Below are positions 53,406-63,534 of a stretch of 64,000 bases of DNA, in pieces; the stretch's first letter is position 1; every line of letters starts with the position of its first letter. The notes below the pieces were generated by a model. That model saw nothing but the letters and a program-made list of their open reading frames with translations. It did not search any database and was not told the DNA's origin. Location of the stretch: NCBI GenBank assembly GCA_903858115.1, contig CAIOHR010000262.1, positions 1 through 64,000 on the forward strand, given 5' to 3'. The translations under genes were made by a program, and so were the position numbers. Source of the DNA: an uncultured Pirellula sp. (GTDB lineage Bacteria; Planctomycetota; Planctomycetia; Pirellulales; Pirellulaceae).

Positions 53406-54458
53406 CTAACGATGAATCCAATTCTCACGGGCACTAACCATCGCGGCAGGTGGCTCGGCACCTCCCCATCCTGGCTCTTTGATAGGCTTTACGGGGTCGG
53501 TAAGATGTGCAAACGACATGTCCAGGATGGATTGCAAACGTTGCACCTCCGAATTGCTCGCATGGCTTTCACGAACGCGACCTAAGGACACACGAGCGGC
53601 AACCAATTCACCAATCCGGTGCTGCGCGTGAACAATTTGCAAGTGTTTTTGCACTTGATCAATCGGTAGTCGCTCTGACGCCATCTGCAATATTTCGGCA
53701 GCTTCGCTATTCCGGTTCAATGCGGCCATTGCTAATCCACGCGTCAATAGAGAGTTCGGATCGTGCCTAGCGGTTTCGTCTAGGTCGACCATGTGATCGA
53801 GAACCGCTAAGGATCGTTGCGGCTTACCTATAACACGGTAAGCATCCGCCAATGCCAGTTGAACTTTAGGATAATCCCCTTGTATAAGGAGGGCTCGCTG
53901 AAAGCACTCGACCGCCGGTGGCCAGTCCCTTTCTGCAGCGTGGCTTTCCCCTAAAAGTGCCCAGGCCGCAGCGTTACTTCGATTCTCGGCTAAGACTGAC
54001 TTGGCATTCTCTCGAGCTTCAAGATAGTTTCCTAGTTCCAGATTCATCTCGCCAAGCCGAATAGCATACTCGGGGTTTTGACTTGAGTTGCTGCCAGACA
54101 AACGCAAAGCTTCTTCCATGTGTTCGATTGCCTTTGTTCTGTCACCTCGTTTCCAAAGTGTCGATGCATACCCCCAATGCGCTCGCTCATCTGCAGGTGA
54201 TTGCTTGAGCGCTTCCGAGAATAACAACTCCGCATCGTAGTCCCGCTTTCGTTGCAACGCATCCGCGCCGCGGAGAGAAAGCTGTCGCGCTTGATCAAGT
54301 TGTTTGTGCGAGGAACGATCGCGAAATGCGCGACAACCTGCCGACAGACAGATCAGGACACCAACGATCAACCAAACACTAACGCGCAGAGCATCCGCCC
54401 AGAAGGCAAAACGCCTCGCGCCTATCAGTCTTGTTCGAAGGTGGTTGGTGTTGTTCAA
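53406..54458 (-). CDS. TPR lipoprotein
   Basis: 350 residues. A hydrophobic signal ends in LSAGC (C42), a lipobox. It contains at least five tetratricopeptide units, e.g. DALQRKRDYDAELLFSEALK, ERAHWGYASTLWKRGD, PEYAIRLGEMNLELGNYLEA, AAWALLGESHAAERDW and VQLALADAYRVIGKP. TPR proteins mediate protein-protein contacts; as a lipoprotein it probably works on the periplasmic side of a membrane. It is transcribed leftward, 64 bp upstream of hisC on the same strand. Confidence 0.85.
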   Translation of the reverse strand: MNNTNHLRTRLIGARRFAFWADALRVSVWLIVGVLICLSAGCRAFRDRSSHKQLDQARQLSLRGADALQRKRDYDAELLFSEALKQSPADERAHWGYASTLWKRGDRTKAIEHMEEALRLSGSNSSQNPEYAIRLGEMNLELGNYLEARENAKSVLAENRSNAAAWALLGESHAAERDWPPAVECFQRALLIQGDYPKVQLALADAYRVIGKPQRSLAVLDHMVDLDETARHDPNSLLTRGLAMAALNRNSEAAEILQMASERLPIDQVQKHLQIVHAQHRIGELVAARVSLGRVRESHASNSEVQRLQSILDMSFAHLTDPVKPIKEPGWGGAEPPAAMVSARENWIHR

Positions 54459-54738
54459 GTAGAAGGCTTCCGTATCTCCGGTGTTCTCCTGTGGTATCTA
54501 GAATCGAACACTCCGGAGTTTATCCATCAAAAAAGGTTGGCAGCCAGACCGAATTGCCTTTCTCGCAAGAACACTCTCTTCGAATCATGTGCTAGCAATG
54601 GCAAAAGTCACTGATACAGTCAACTCCGGTAGGATGGGTAAGTGCCAGCACAACAACGTTCGCCTTCAGGTCATCGTCGAACTGGCCCGCGAAGATTCTG
54701 CAGAGTGTCTGAGTCAAAAGGTCGAATGGTCGTACTAT

Positions 54739-56085
54739 TTAGGTCAGTGACCAACCAGGGCGAGGCGTTCGGCGGATAAAGGCATCTGCCTGAGCGCAGT
54801 TTGAAGCTTTGAGTTGCTTCGCATCCCACTCCAGTTTTTGACCGCAGCGATACGCGACGTTACCAAGATGGTTGGTGATGGTTAGCAATCCTGCATAGCT
54901 GAAGGGGCTGCCCGTGGGTGTGCCATTCCTGATGGCGTCCAACCATTCTTGATGCTGGCCTGGTGAATCGGGAATGAAGGGTTCGGGACGTACAAAGTCT
55001 TTGAATTGTTCTTCAGGCAATAGCAGATGCTTCGAGTAATCAGACAGCACCATCCCTTTGTCTCCAACGAAAAGGATGCCGGATCCCCACTGAGGGATCC
55101 CATTGTCTTTCCATATCTGTGGTTTGTGCGTCCCTTGGTACCAACTTAGTTTGCACGGTCCCATATCGCCTCGTGCGCCGAACTCGTAGACCGCTGTCAT
55201 CGACGCAGGAGCGATCTCGCGATGGGCTGGTATCCCAAATGCCTCGACCGTTTTCGGGGAATCAAGCTTGAGAGCCCAAAACGGCAGATCGTTCATATGG
55301 CTTCCGAGGTCAGACATCGTACCACTTCCGAAGTCCCACCATCGGTACCACTTTGGTCCGGGGAAATAAATCTCATGGTATGGTCTATAAGGAGCGGGCC
55401 CAATCCACAGATCCCAGTCTAGATTCGACGGAGGGGACATTTCTTCGGAGGGACGATCCGCAACGTAAAAGTCTTTGTTCGCAATCGCATCTTCTTGACT
55501 TTGTAGCCCCCAAGCTCGCGAGGTCCAAACGTGTGCCTCATGTACCTGGCCGATAGCTCCAGATTGGATCAGTTCCACGACGCGTCGATAGTTCTTTTCA
55601 CCATGAATTTGGGTTCCCATCTGCGTGGGAACATTGGCTTCCCTGGCCGCAAGCATGATGCGGTCAGCTTCCGCAATGTTGTGTGTCAATGGCTTTTCGC
55701 AATAGACGGGCTTCTTCAGTTGCAACGCTGGCAACGTTGCAAAGGCATGGGTATGTTCGGTGGTGCTGACAACGACGGCATCGACGTTGGCAAGCTCATC
55801 CATCAGTTTCCGAAAATCCGTGTAACGACGTGCCAGTGTGTGTCGTTCTGCGGCTTTGTCGATATGCGATTGATTGACGTCGCACAGGGCCGCGACATGA
55901 ATGGAACCGCTATCGTATAGTTTGCTAAGGTTGGCACCGCCCCGCCCGCCGACACCCACAAAGGCGACATTGAGCTTGTCATTTTGCGACCAGCATCGTT
56001 TTCCCGCGCTGAGAGAATTGGCAGCAACCGCAGCCCCACCCACCGCCTGAAGAAACCGCCGCCTGGAATGGTTGGTATCGAACAT
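54739..56085 (-). CDS. Gfo/Idh/MocA-family oxidoreductase with Tat signal
   Basis: 448 residues from the ATG at 56085, preceded by GGGAG; an open frame upstream to 56232 crosses a terminator and is not used. Tat signal [19 protein letters not shown]. Rossmann motif [29 protein letters not shown] signature, and [20 protein letters not shown] with the candidate catalytic residues in the C-terminal domain. An exported sugar-type oxidoreductase, second of two in the window; the two differ in sequence, so they are separate paralogues. Confidence 0.92.
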   Translation of the reverse strand: MFDTNHSRRRFLQAVGGAAVAANSLSAGKRCWSQNDKLNVAFVGVGGRGGANLSKLYDSGSIHVAALCDVNQSHIDKAAERHTLARRYTDFRKLMDELANVDAVVVSTTEHTHAFATLPALQLKKPVYCEKPLTHNIAEADRIMLAAREANVPTQMGTQIHGEKNYRRVVELIQSGAIGQVHEAHVWTSRAWGLQSQEDAIANKDFYVADRPSEEMSPPSNLDWDLWIGPAPYRPYHEIYFPGPKWYRWWDFGSGTMSDLGSHMNDLPFWALKLDSPKTVEAFGIPAHREIAPASMTAVYEFGARGDMGPCKLSWYQGTHKPQIWKDNGIPQWGSGILFVGDKGMVLSDYSKHLLLPEEQFKDFVRPEPFIPDSPGQHQEWLDAIRNGTPTGSPFSYAGLLTITNHLGNVAYRCGQKLEWDAKQLKASNCAQADAFIRRTPRPGWSLT

Positions 56086-56119
56086 GATTGCTCCCGGGTT
56101 CAAAAAATGCGTCATGAAT

Positions 56120-56154
56120 AAAAAACGGCAAGTCGGATGATCCGACCTGCCGTC
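56120..56154 (-). terminator. Rho-independent terminator after the DUF1559 gene
   Basis: On the minus strand ACGGCAGGTCGGAT pairs with ATCCGACTTGCCGT (one G-U), giving a 14 bp stem with hardly any loop, followed by about six T (56120-56125). It lies 27 bp after the DUF1559 stop and just before the oxidoreductase gene start, separating the two transcripts. Confidence 0.88.
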
Positions 56155-56180
56155 CATGTTAAACCCTATTGTAGCAATCT

Positions 56181-57161
56181 TTACTCGATGTTTACAACTT
56201 CGCCACCTTGCGCGGTCCCAAATGCATTCCAAGCGACCAGATCAATGTTGTTCGAAACAAAGCCAACACTCCCATCGCATCTCGCGGTGTTAATCCCACC
56301 TGTATGTAGACTTCGTGCGCCCATCATTCTCGGACGAGTTGCAGTACTCGTGGTAACGCACGGCATCCTTGGCGCCGTAAGGGAAACGCAATTACCACCG
56401 GTAACGACGTCCGGCAGCGTGCTATTAGGAGGGAGATACGTTACAAAGGCGGTTCCATTTCCCCACCAGCTAAAGCCACGCAAATCGTTCTGTCTTCCTT
56501 GCAAAACTTCCGAAGCCAAAAGAGTATTGCTCGTACCGTCAGTGATCTCTCCCAATTTTACAGGGCGTCCGTAGACCCGAGTAAAAGTCGCAGCTTCTGC
56601 GGCGTTGACCGGCCCGTCATCGCTGACCGATCCCGTATACATTCGGAACGGTGCTCCAAGGAAAGGAATGCCATTGAGTGTCGATTGGAAAAAGCTTGTG
56701 TTTCCAACGTTAACGGAATAGTTGTGGCTGGTAATTGCAGCCAGCGTCGCACTGGCACCAATTGGAGCATTCGGCGTATCACTTGGACAGGTAAGTGTTG
56801 GAATACGCGCGCCGGCAACTGGGCGATTGAGGGCATGCCCGTAGCGTGGCCCCGGATCTGCACCACCGTAGTTCTGATAAATGTTGAACATGCTGGTTTG
56901 TTCCATGAACGGAAGCACCCCAACCTGCCACGTTCCCCAGCAACACCCAAACCGTCCTACCGCACCAATAAACCGAGCATTTGCACTCTCGTAATTGTGC
57001 ATAGCAAGACCAAGTTGCTTCAAATTATTCTGGCACTGCATTCTGCGTGCCGCCTCGCGAGCAGCCTGGACTGCAGGCAACAGAAGGCCCACGAGTATTC
57101 CAATGATTGCAATGACCACTAACAATTCTACCAGCGTGAAACCGAAACGACGACGAACCAT
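56181..57161 (-). CDS. DUF1559 pseudopilin-like protein
   Basis: 326 residues. Prepilin cleavage site after G7 ([20 protein letters not shown]), Glu at mature +5, then the family's [20 protein letters not shown] helix. The C-terminal signature [20 protein letters not shown] is present. A planctomycete-specific family in many paralogues, presumed to form surface fibres with type IV pilus-like machinery. It is preceded on the same strand by a small lipoprotein gene (90 bp gap), a usual pairing, and followed by an intrinsic terminator. Confidence 0.96.
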   Translation of the reverse strand: MVRRRFGFTLVELLVVIAIIGILVGLLLPAVQAAREAARRMQCQNNLKQLGLAMHNYESANARFIGAVGRFGCCWGTWQVGVLPFMEQTSMFNIYQNYGGADPGPRYGHALNRPVAGARIPTLTCPSDTPNAPIGASATLAAITSHNYSVNVGNTSFFQSTLNGIPFLGAPFRMYTGSVSDDGPVNAAEAATFTRVYGRPVKLGEITDGTSNTLLASEVLQGRQNDLRGFSWWGNGTAFVTYLPPNSTLPDVVTGGNCVSLTAPRMPCVTTSTATRPRMMGARSLHTGGINTARCDGSVGFVSNNIDLVAWNAFGTAQGGEVVNIE

Positions 57162-57251
57162 GATATAGACCTTTACTCAAAACATTGAAAAAACCACACA
57201 TCGATGAAGAGGATAATTCTCGGCAACTCTAAATTTGCCAGGGCGAAAAGA

Positions 57252-57659
57252 TTAAGGTATTGCGAAATCGAACTTGTTAGGGGAAGTGCCTTCCACCTTT
57301 GCCTCTAGCTTTGTGTTGATGTTGTACTCCTTGGGTATCCTGTCTTTGGAGACAATATTTGCTCCTGTTGGACCTGGTAAACCGTCCGGGGAATCCACTG
57401 GGGTTCGCCCATCGCCGGAGGTGATCATCACTTTGTATGTACCAGCTACTAATCCTTGATCCCGGGGAATATCATATTTCCCATTCTGGATGGTGGTTCC
57501 TGATTTCATCCCAGTCGAGACGAATTCAATAACCCCTTCATCGAGTGGCTCTCCCTTTAAGGTGACAGCCCCATTCACTGCGACTCGGCCATCGCCCGCA
57601 CCGCAACCGAAAAAGCAACAGCCTACTAGTAACGCAACGCAGCTATATGCAAGTCGCAC
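57252..57659 (-). CDS. Small beta-sandwich (transthyretin/carboxypeptidase-regulatory-like) lipoprotein
   Basis: 135 residues starting at GTG with a GGAG Shine-Dalgarno. Lipobox FFGC near residue 19 (ALLVGCCFFGCGAG). The mature part has the pattern V-NGAVTLKGEPLDEGVIEFV and AGTYKVMITSG, a single beta-sandwich domain like carboxypeptidase regulatory or CNA_B folds. This protein type regularly precedes DUF1559 genes in planctomycetes, as here, so the two likely work together at the cell surface; the mechanism is unknown. Confidence 0.88.
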   Translation of the reverse strand: MRLAYSCVALLVGCCFFGCGAGDGRVAVNGAVTLKGEPLDEGVIEFVSTGMKSGTTIQNGKYDIPRDQGLVAGTYKVMITSGDGRTPVDSPDGLPGPTGANIVSKDRIPKEYNINTKLEAKVEGTSPNKFDFAIP

Positions 57660-57842
57660 GGCATTCTCCTACAGAAACGATTCTATCTATGAACCCACAA
57701 CACTTATTTGGAGAGAATCCTCACGTTATAGAAGTACAAACCTACGAATGCAAGAATATTTTCAAGAAATGGCGAACTTTCTGTTTTGATGCCATGAAGA
57801 AGGTTGGTCTCGTCGTTTGTCCCATCAGTTTGATTCACTTGC

Positions 57843-57900
57843 CTTGTCACCTCGGTACAGCTTGTCACCTCGTTACAGCATGGTATTCGTTACAGCATGG
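57843..57900. repeat. Short direct repeats upstream of dgcA
   Basis: CTTGTCACCTCGGTACAG is followed by CTTGTCACCTCGTTACAG (18 bp, one difference), and GTTACAGCATGG occurs twice (57872-57883, 57889-57900). They lie about 100 bp before the dgcA start in the leader or promoter region. Direct repeats of this kind may be an activator site or only slippage. Confidence 0.7.
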
Positions 57901-57996
57901 GATTACGGATGGAACATCGGGACAGACCTGGATATCTTTCTATGTTTCGAAGGCGGATTGTTGTTTCATTTCGCGTTTTTCCCTCAGTGCATCACG

Positions 57997-59043
57997 ATGG
58001 CCTCCATTCGATTCCGGTCTTTTCAACTTTCCAAGAAGGTCGCGTTGGCCATCAGTCGCGGCAGTTCCGCTGGATCGAAGAGCTTCATTGTCGAAGTGGA
58101 AGCAGATGGGATTACCGGGATCGGCGAAGCCGCCGAATTCGAAATCCCAGTGCACGGGGAAGATGCCACACGCATTGTGAACGATCTTGAAAAATGCATA
58201 TCGCTTGTTCAAGATTGCCACCCAACTCAGCGGCATCTCATCGAATCGACATTGCTGAAGGCCGGCATCGGATCCTCGACGCGTGCTGCGATCGATATGG
58301 CGCTATACGATTGGGCTGGCAAGGCGACTCGCCAGCCGGTTTGGAAGCTGCTCGGATTGGAACCCACCCCGAGAGGTCCGATTTCTGTCACCGTGGGGAT
58401 CAACAGCCCAGCGGGAGCACAAGATCGACTTCGCAAGTGGCAAGAGATCGGAAAAATTCGGGCGATCAAAATCAAACTAGGATCGCCAGCAGGTCTAGAT
58501 GCGGATAAAGCGATGCTCGATGCCGTGCGTGAAATTGCACCCGAAGACTCCTACTTGGGTGTCGATGCCAATTGCGGTTGGAGCCTCCATCAAGCGATCG
58601 AGATGTCTGCTTGGTTGGCTTCAAGAAATGTAGTCCACATCGAACAACCCCTTGCACCCGCCGACGATCATCTACTGGGGCAGCTGCACGAGAAGAGTTT
58701 GTTGCCGATCTTTATCGATGAGAGTTGTCGATCTAGCTCGGATATTGTTAGGCTTGGCAGAGTTGTTCATGGAATCAATATCAAGATCACAAAGTGCGGT
58801 GGATTATCCGAAGCGCTTCGGATGATCGCGACCGCCAATGCCTTTGGACTGAAGACAATGATCGGTTGTTACGGAAATACCGCCCTCGGAAACGGTGCGG
58901 CACATCAATTGGCGTCGTTGATCGACTACATCGATCTCGATAGTCATTTGAATTTGAGCAATGACCCGACAGTCGGGTTGACGTTTGAAGATGGCTATTT
59001 GGCCAATCAAGATTTGCCAGGAATAGGAGTTCGTTATGCCTAA
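57997..59043 (+). CDS. dgcA: Enolase-superfamily racemase/dipeptide epimerase, probable N-acetyl-D-glutamate racemase (DgcA-like)
   Basis: 348 residues from the ATG at 57997 (the frame is open upstream from 57817 but only through repeats). Muconate-lactonising subgroup of the enolase superfamily with all catalytic positions: K158/K160 in IKIKLGS, metal ligands D190 (VDANCGW), E216 (IEQPL), D241 (IDESCRS), and K263 in KITKCGG. Close relatives are called L-Ala-D/L-Glu epimerases. Because it overlaps a DUF1611 gene by 8 bp, I favour the DgcA role: conversion of N-acetyl-D-glutamate to N-acetyl-L-glutamate. Dipeptide epimerase activity in murein recycling is the alternative. Confidence 0.8.
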   Translation: MASIRFRSFQLSKKVALAISRGSSAGSKSFIVEVEADGITGIGEAAEFEIPVHGEDATRIVNDLEKCISLVQDCHPTQRHLIESTLLKAGIGSSTRAAIDMALYDWAGKATRQPVWKLLGLEPTPRGPISVTVGINSPAGAQDRLRKWQEIGKIRAIKIKLGSPAGLDADKAMLDAVREIAPEDSYLGVDANCGWSLHQAIEMSAWLASRNVVHIEQPLAPADDHLLGQLHEKSLLPIFIDESCRSSSDIVRLGRVVHGINIKITKCGGLSEALRMIATANAFGLKTMIGCYGNTALGNGAAHQLASLIDYIDLDSHLNLSNDPTVGLTFEDGYLANQDLPGIGVRYA

Positions 59044-60118
59044 GCATCCACTTTATCGCCCCAACGATAAGCTCGTATTGCTCATGCATGATGGGCTTAC
59101 TTCGGACCGTGGCAAGACGGGGCTCGTACTCCTTCGATTTGCACCGGAACGAGTCGTTGCCGTGATTGATCAGAAACATCCAGGTGGATCGTTGCGAGAG
59201 CTCACAGGAATTCCGCTCAAACGTGATATTCCCATTGTCAAATCCACTGCCGATGCGTTGCAATACCAACCTGACACTCTTGCAATTGGTATAGCTCCCG
59301 GGGGTGGAAAACTACCTGAGGAATGGTTCGTCGATATCGAAGACGCTGTCCGAGGTGGATTAAATGTACTCAATGGTCTGCACGTGAAACTCAACGAGGA
59401 CTCAAGAGTTCGAAAGCACCTTCGAGATGGGCAATGGGTTTGGGACATTCGCCAAGAACCGCCCAATTTGAGCGTTGCCAATGGAGCCGCAAGATTGCTT
59501 GACTGTAAACGAGTGCTCTTCGTCGGAACAGATATGTCGATTGGAAAGATGTCCGCTGCGGTCATGTTCGATCGAGCAGCCGCCGCCGCAGGCATTCGCT
59601 CTAAGTTTATGGCAACGGGGCAAACAGGCATTATGCTCGCCGGAGATGGTATACCATTGGACGCAGTGAGAATTGACTTCGCTGGTGGTTCCGTCCAGCA
59701 AGAAGTGATCGAGTGCGCCCTAGGAAATGATGTTGTCTGGGTCGAGGGGCAAGGTTCGTTCTTGAATCCCGCATCCACAGCGACACTTCCGTTGCTTCGA
59801 GGTTCACAAGCGACGCATATGGTTCTGGTGCACAAGTCGAATCGAACACATATTCGATTCACAGAATGGGCACGTATCCCCGCGCTTCGCGATGTGATTC
59901 AAATGTACGAAACCGTTGCTCACGCGGGTGGGACATTTGCTCCGACCAAAGTGGCATGCATCGCTCTCAATACGCATGGCCTGTCGGACGCAGAGGTTCG
60001 CTATGAAATTGCGAAAACGGAAGCGGAAACAGGGCTTCCGACGGATGACGTCGTTCGCCACGGTGCAGAAAAACTCTTGGAATCGATCATGAGCCCAGTT
60101 CGTAAAACCGGTTCCTAA
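59036..60118 (+). CDS. dgcN: DUF1611 protein, probable D-glutamate N-acetyltransferase (DgcN-like)
   Basis: 360 residues. DUF1611_N (residues ~5-130: IAIGIAPGGGKLPEEW, GLNVLNGLHVKL) and a DUF1611_C P-loop domain with a Walker A-like GTDMSIGK (164-171), then TGQTGIMLAGDGIPLDAVRI and VEGQGSFLNPA. The family includes DgcN, described in marine bacteria as a D-glutamate N-acetyltransferase acting with DgcA. Overlap with the epimerase gene shows translational coupling. The function is by analogy; no active-site residue proves the acetyltransferase reaction. Confidence 0.78.
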   Translation: MPKHPLYRPNDKLVLLMHDGLTSDRGKTGLVLLRFAPERVVAVIDQKHPGGSLRELTGIPLKRDIPIVKSTADALQYQPDTLAIGIAPGGGKLPEEWFVDIEDAVRGGLNVLNGLHVKLNEDSRVRKHLRDGQWVWDIRQEPPNLSVANGAARLLDCKRVLFVGTDMSIGKMSAAVMFDRAAAAAGIRSKFMATGQTGIMLAGDGIPLDAVRIDFAGGSVQQEVIECALGNDVVWVEGQGSFLNPASTATLPLLRGSQATHMVLVHKSNRTHIRFTEWARIPALRDVIQMYETVAHAGGTFAPTKVACIALNTHGLSDAEVRYEIAKTEAETGLPTDDVVRHGAEKLLESIMSPVRKTGS

Positions 60119-60208
60119 TCATTCCGTTTTTTTCAGCCTCCAAACGCCGGCCTGATGCCGAGGAATTCAGGCTAGCGAAATACAGCCGCAGCAGCCACAA
60201 TTGGACGC

Positions 60209-60628
60209 ATGTTAAGAAAGTTTCTGAGATCAAAAATACATCGGGCGACCGTTACGCAAGCTGACCTGCATTACGAAGGCTCGCTGACGTTACCTCCTGA
60301 TCTGCTGTTGGCGGCTGGTATTTCTCCATTCGAATCCGTTCACGTCTGGAATGTCACGCGTGGCACTCGATTGGAGACCTACGCTATTTTGGGAGAGCCA
60401 GGCTCAAACGACGTTTGCATCAACGGAGCTGCAGCCCATTTGGTAAAACCTGGCGATATCGTGATAGTGGCAACGTTCGGTTTCATTCAGGAAACGGGGC
60501 CCGAGATTCGAGTTCCAGAACCCAAAGTCGTTTTCGTCGATGGAGACAATCGCATCACATACACGGGGCGTGAGATCGCGGGTCCGCGGCGACGGGGTGC
60601 TCCCGAATCAACTCCTGATTGCTGCTGA
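60209..60628 (+). CDS. panD: Aspartate 1-decarboxylase proenzyme
   Basis: 139 residues. Pyruvoyl enzyme that makes beta-alanine for pantothenate/CoA from L-aspartate. The self-cleavage site G24-S25 is in LHYEGSLT, with K9 (RSKIHRATVT) and the catalytic NGAAAHLVKPGDIVIV region. The C-terminal tail of ~25 residues beyond the usual end (GRRRGAPESTPDCC) is longer and ends in two Cys. It follows dgcN by 90 bp on the same strand, possibly one transcript. Confidence 0.96.
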   Translation: MLRKFLRSKIHRATVTQADLHYEGSLTLPPDLLLAAGISPFESVHVWNVTRGTRLETYAILGEPGSNDVCINGAAAHLVKPGDIVIVATFGFIQETGPEIRVPEPKVVFVDGDNRITYTGREIAGPRRRGAPESTPDCC

Positions 60629-60661
60629 CCAATCTGTACTCCTTAAAGGCAAATTCCTTTC

Positions 60662-61405
60662 ATGCTGGAACGTGTACTAGAACCAGAGGTGATGGACGAT
60701 CGCGAAGAAGCCGTTGCTTACAACGACATGAATCACGACGCCGTCAATGATAAGTTTGCAGAGGATCTATTGGCGCTCGGAGATATCGGAACGGATTGCC
60801 TCGACATTGGAACCGGCACCGCACGGATACCTGTAGCCCTTTGCAAAAAACACCCAGAGATTCGCATTATGGCTTGCGATGCCTCGTACTGGATGCTGGA
60901 GCTGGCTCGATACAACATCGAGGTCGAACAGTGCGCGCATCGCGTTCAATTGCATTTGGCAGACGCTAAAAAGCTAGTTTTCCAAAAAGACTACTTCGAC
61001 ACCGTGTTTTCCAATTCGCTGGTTCATCATCTACCAGAACATGCTGATTTTTTTCACGAGATGGTACGTGTGTTGAGACCCAACGGCGTGGTTTTTTTAC
61101 GAGATCTTTTGCGCCCAGAAACATCAGTCCAGGTCGAATCTCTCGTCCAAAAATACGGTGGTGAAGATTCGCACGGACAGCAGATGCTGCGACAGAGTCT
61201 ACATGCTGCGCTTCGTCTAGAAGAAGTACGAAATCTAGCAGCAGCGGTAGGTATCCCTTCAGAATGTGTCCAGGTGACGAGCGATCGACATTGGACACTA
61301 GCAGCCCGCGCTAACGAATCAAAACAAAGTTTTGTTCCTATTTCCATCGCTCCCGAACAGAGCGACCCACACTCCGTCGCTCTTGGCAAGAGTGACGCAA
61401 CCTAA
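60662..61405 (+). CDS. Class I SAM-dependent methyltransferase
   Basis: 247 residues. Rossmann-type methyltransferase: motif [21 protein letters not shown], motif [19 protein letters not shown], motif [12 protein letters not shown], and motif [17 protein letters not shown]. The substrate is unknown; the pattern fits small-molecule methyltransferases. It lies 33 bp after panD and 16 bp before thyA on the same strand, probably cotranscribed. The C-terminal ~20 residues are Ser-rich and may be disordered. Confidence 0.85.
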   Translation: MLERVLEPEVMDDREEAVAYNDMNHDAVNDKFAEDLLALGDIGTDCLDIGTGTARIPVALCKKHPEIRIMACDASYWMLELARYNIEVEQCAHRVQLHLADAKKLVFQKDYFDTVFSNSLVHHLPEHADFFHEMVRVLRPNGVVFLRDLLRPETSVQVESLVQKYGGEDSHGQQMLRQSLHAALRLEEVRNLAAAVGIPSECVQVTSDRHWTLAARANESKQSFVPISIAPEQSDPHSVALGKSDAT

Positions 61406-61421
61406 AGGCACCAGGATCGAC

Positions 61422-62219
61422 ATGGAACAACAGTACCTGGATCTCATGCGTCAAATCATAGAACGCGGTGACGAGAAGAGCGATCGCACTGGCGTCGGCA
61501 CTCGTAGCCTCTTTGGTGCACAAATGCGGTTTGATCTATCAAAAGGCTTCCCGCTCATCACCACGAAGAAGCTCCATTTGCGGAGTATCGTTTACGAATT
61601 GCTCTGGTTCCTTCGAGGTGAAACCAATATCTCCTACCTTAAAGAAAATCGAGTTTCCATCTGGGATGAATGGGCCGACCAGGATGGAGAGCTAGGACCA
61701 GTGTATGGAAAGCAATGGCGATCCTGGGAATGTCCCGACGGCCGAGTCGTAGATCAAATTGCCCAAGTTCAACAGCAGATCATCAAGACGCCAGATTCTC
61801 GTCGATTGATCGTAAGTGCTTGGAACGTGGCAGATATCCAAGACATGGCATTGCCGCCATGCCATTTGCTGTTTCAGTTTTACGTAGCAAACGATCGACT
61901 AAGCTGCCAACTCTATCAGCGCAGCGCGGACTTTTTTCTGGGAGTACCCTTCAACATCGCATCCTATGCATTATTGACCATCATGATGGCCGGCTCGACT
62001 GGATACAAACCAGGCGAGTTTGTGCATACACTCGGCGATGTACACCTCTACAACAATCACTTGGAGCAAGCCAAATTGCAACTGCAGCGAACCCCACACA
62101 ATTCGCCCCAGTTGCACTTGAAACAGTTTCGCCCCAGTATATTGGACTACGAATTCGAGGATATCGAATTAGCAGACTACAATCCACATCCACACATTGC
62201 CGCACCTGTCGCTGTATAG
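61422..62219 (+). CDS. thyA: Thymidylate synthase
   Basis: 265 residues from the ATG at 61422 (the frame is open earlier but overlaps the methyltransferase). It methylates dUMP to dTMP with methylenetetrahydrofolate. Nucleophile C147 lies in [12 protein letters not shown]; dUMP-binding Arg residues are in [12 protein letters not shown] and [29 protein letters not shown] and [12 protein letters not shown] complete the family pattern. The size matches E. coli ThyA (264). A 20 bp tandem duplication covers the stop codon region. Confidence 0.97.
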   Translation: MEQQYLDLMRQIIERGDEKSDRTGVGTRSLFGAQMRFDLSKGFPLITTKKLHLRSIVYELLWFLRGETNISYLKENRVSIWDEWADQDGELGPVYGKQWRSWECPDGRVVDQIAQVQQQIIKTPDSRRLIVSAWNVADIQDMALPPCHLLFQFYVANDRLSCQLYQRSADFFLGVPFNIASYALLTIMMAGSTGYKPGEFVHTLGDVHLYNNHLEQAKLQLQRTPHNSPQLHLKQFRPSILDYEFEDIELADYNPHPHIAAPVAV

Positions 62220-62247
62220 CCACGATGGTCGCTGTATAGCCACGCTG
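62208..62247. repeat. 20 bp tandem duplication at the thyA 3' end
   Basis: GTCGCTGTATAGCCACGATG followed by GTCGCTGTATAGCCACGCTG. The first copy covers the last thyA codons and stop; the second lies just outside. A recent slippage event without effect on the protein. Confidence 0.85.
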
Positions 62248-62351
62248 AAGACGCAATAGCCCACTCGTGCTAGATCATTGAGACGGTTCACAGCATAGGG
62301 TATCGTTACGACCAAGACAGTTTCACTTGACTCTTTGATGATGGCCTTCCA

Positions 62352-63332
62352 ATGCATTCGCACTCCTATTCGATTTGGACCAATACGGTATTTCCTGATC
62401 CTGCGACATCCATGTTGATGGAGGCCACCCGCAATCATCGGTGGTTGGTTGCAGACGACACTAGCGCTTCCAACTTGAAGAGCAGTTCGATCGATCCAAA
62501 ATTAGAACAGGCCACGATCGCGTTTGGTCAGCCAAATGCAGAGCAACTTCTGAGCTTGAGAAACCTGCGATGGATACATTTGACCAGCGCGGGGTATACG
62601 GCCTATGACCGCGAGGATTTGCGTTCGCATTTGAGATCGCTCGAAACGCGACTGACTACTAGTTCGGGAGTCTACGCCGAACCCTGTGCACAACATGTCC
62701 TTGGAATGATGATGGCGTTTGCTAGGCAGCTTCCGTATGCTCACCAAACACAAATGACGGAAAGAGATTGGCCTGCAGCCAAGCGTCGCGAAGAGTCCTT
62801 TCTGCTGAATGGGCAAACCGTATTGCTATGCGGTTATGGTGAGATCGCAAAAAGGCTTGTGGAGTTGCTCGCTCCTTTTCGGATGAAGCTCCTCGGAGCG
62901 CGACGGAATCCGACGGGAAAGGAATCTATACCGATAATCCCTATACAGCAAATCGATACGTATTTGCCGTTGGCTGACCACGTGATCAATCTGCTGCCGG
63001 CAAACGACACCACCGTCGGTTTCTTTGATGCGTTGAGACTCGGGCGATTGCGATCCGATGCCTATTTTTACAATATTGGTCGTGGGGCGACGGTAGACCA
63101 ATCGGCGTTGTCGGGGCATTTACACGCAGGGCGTATCGCGGGTGCGTATCTGGACGTGATGACGCCCGAGCCATTGCCACCGAACGATCTCCTTTGGAAT
63201 GCTCCAAACTGCTTCTTAACACCACATACCGCAGGCGGTTTTCGTGGCGAGATGATCAGGCTCGTCGAGCATTTTTTGGAGAACCTAAGTCGTTTCACTG
63301 CTGAGCAAAATTTGGTAAATCAAGTGATTTAG
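62352..63332 (+). CDS. D-2-hydroxyacid dehydrogenase-like protein
   Basis: 326 residues. NAD-binding domain VLLCGYGEIAKRLVELLAP (GxGxxxx), and INLLPANDTTVGFFD, YFYNIGRGATVDQSAL, GAYLDVMTPEPLPPNDLLW and NCFLTPHTAGGF (catalytic His of the HT/HxxG motif). The catalytic Arg is in the NIGRGA segment. Members reduce 2-keto acids or oxidise D-2-hydroxyacids such as glycerate and phosphoglycerate; the substrate is open. The first ~60 residues are less conserved. It ends the rightward run starting at dgcA. Confidence 0.9.
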   Translation: MHSHSYSIWTNTVFPDPATSMLMEATRNHRWLVADDTSASNLKSSSIDPKLEQATIAFGQPNAEQLLSLRNLRWIHLTSAGYTAYDREDLRSHLRSLETRLTTSSGVYAEPCAQHVLGMMMAFARQLPYAHQTQMTERDWPAAKRREESFLLNGQTVLLCGYGEIAKRLVELLAPFRMKLLGARRNPTGKESIPIIPIQQIDTYLPLADHVINLLPANDTTVGFFDALRLGRLRSDAYFYNIGRGATVDQSALSGHLHAGRIAGAYLDVMTPEPLPPNDLLWNAPNCFLTPHTAGGFRGEMIRLVEHFLENLSRFTAEQNLVNQVI

Positions 63333-63534
63333 AAACGCGACTCGCTGAGCGAAAGTCAATGGAATTGTCAAAAATCCCGGGGGGAAAACGATGATTTAGA
63401 AATCGCACTTTTCAACAAGAACCCCCTCCAGTGGTGTGCTGGATAACGCAAAACTTCATCTAAGGGGTGATTGACACAGCAAAAAAGCATCGATAGCCTC
63501 AGGTTTCCGAAATATTTTCACAAGGAACCCGATC

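Noticed and set aside
56086..56232. Upstream extension of the second oxidoreductase gene
   Set aside because: It would cross the intrinsic terminator of the DUF1559 gene and precede a perfect Tat signal that starts at 56085 after a GGGAG ribosome-binding site.
57817..57996. 60-residue N-terminal extension of dgcA
   Set aside because: It reads through direct repeats (LSPRYSLSPRYS) and does not fit the enolase-superfamily N-terminus; the ATG at 57997 does.
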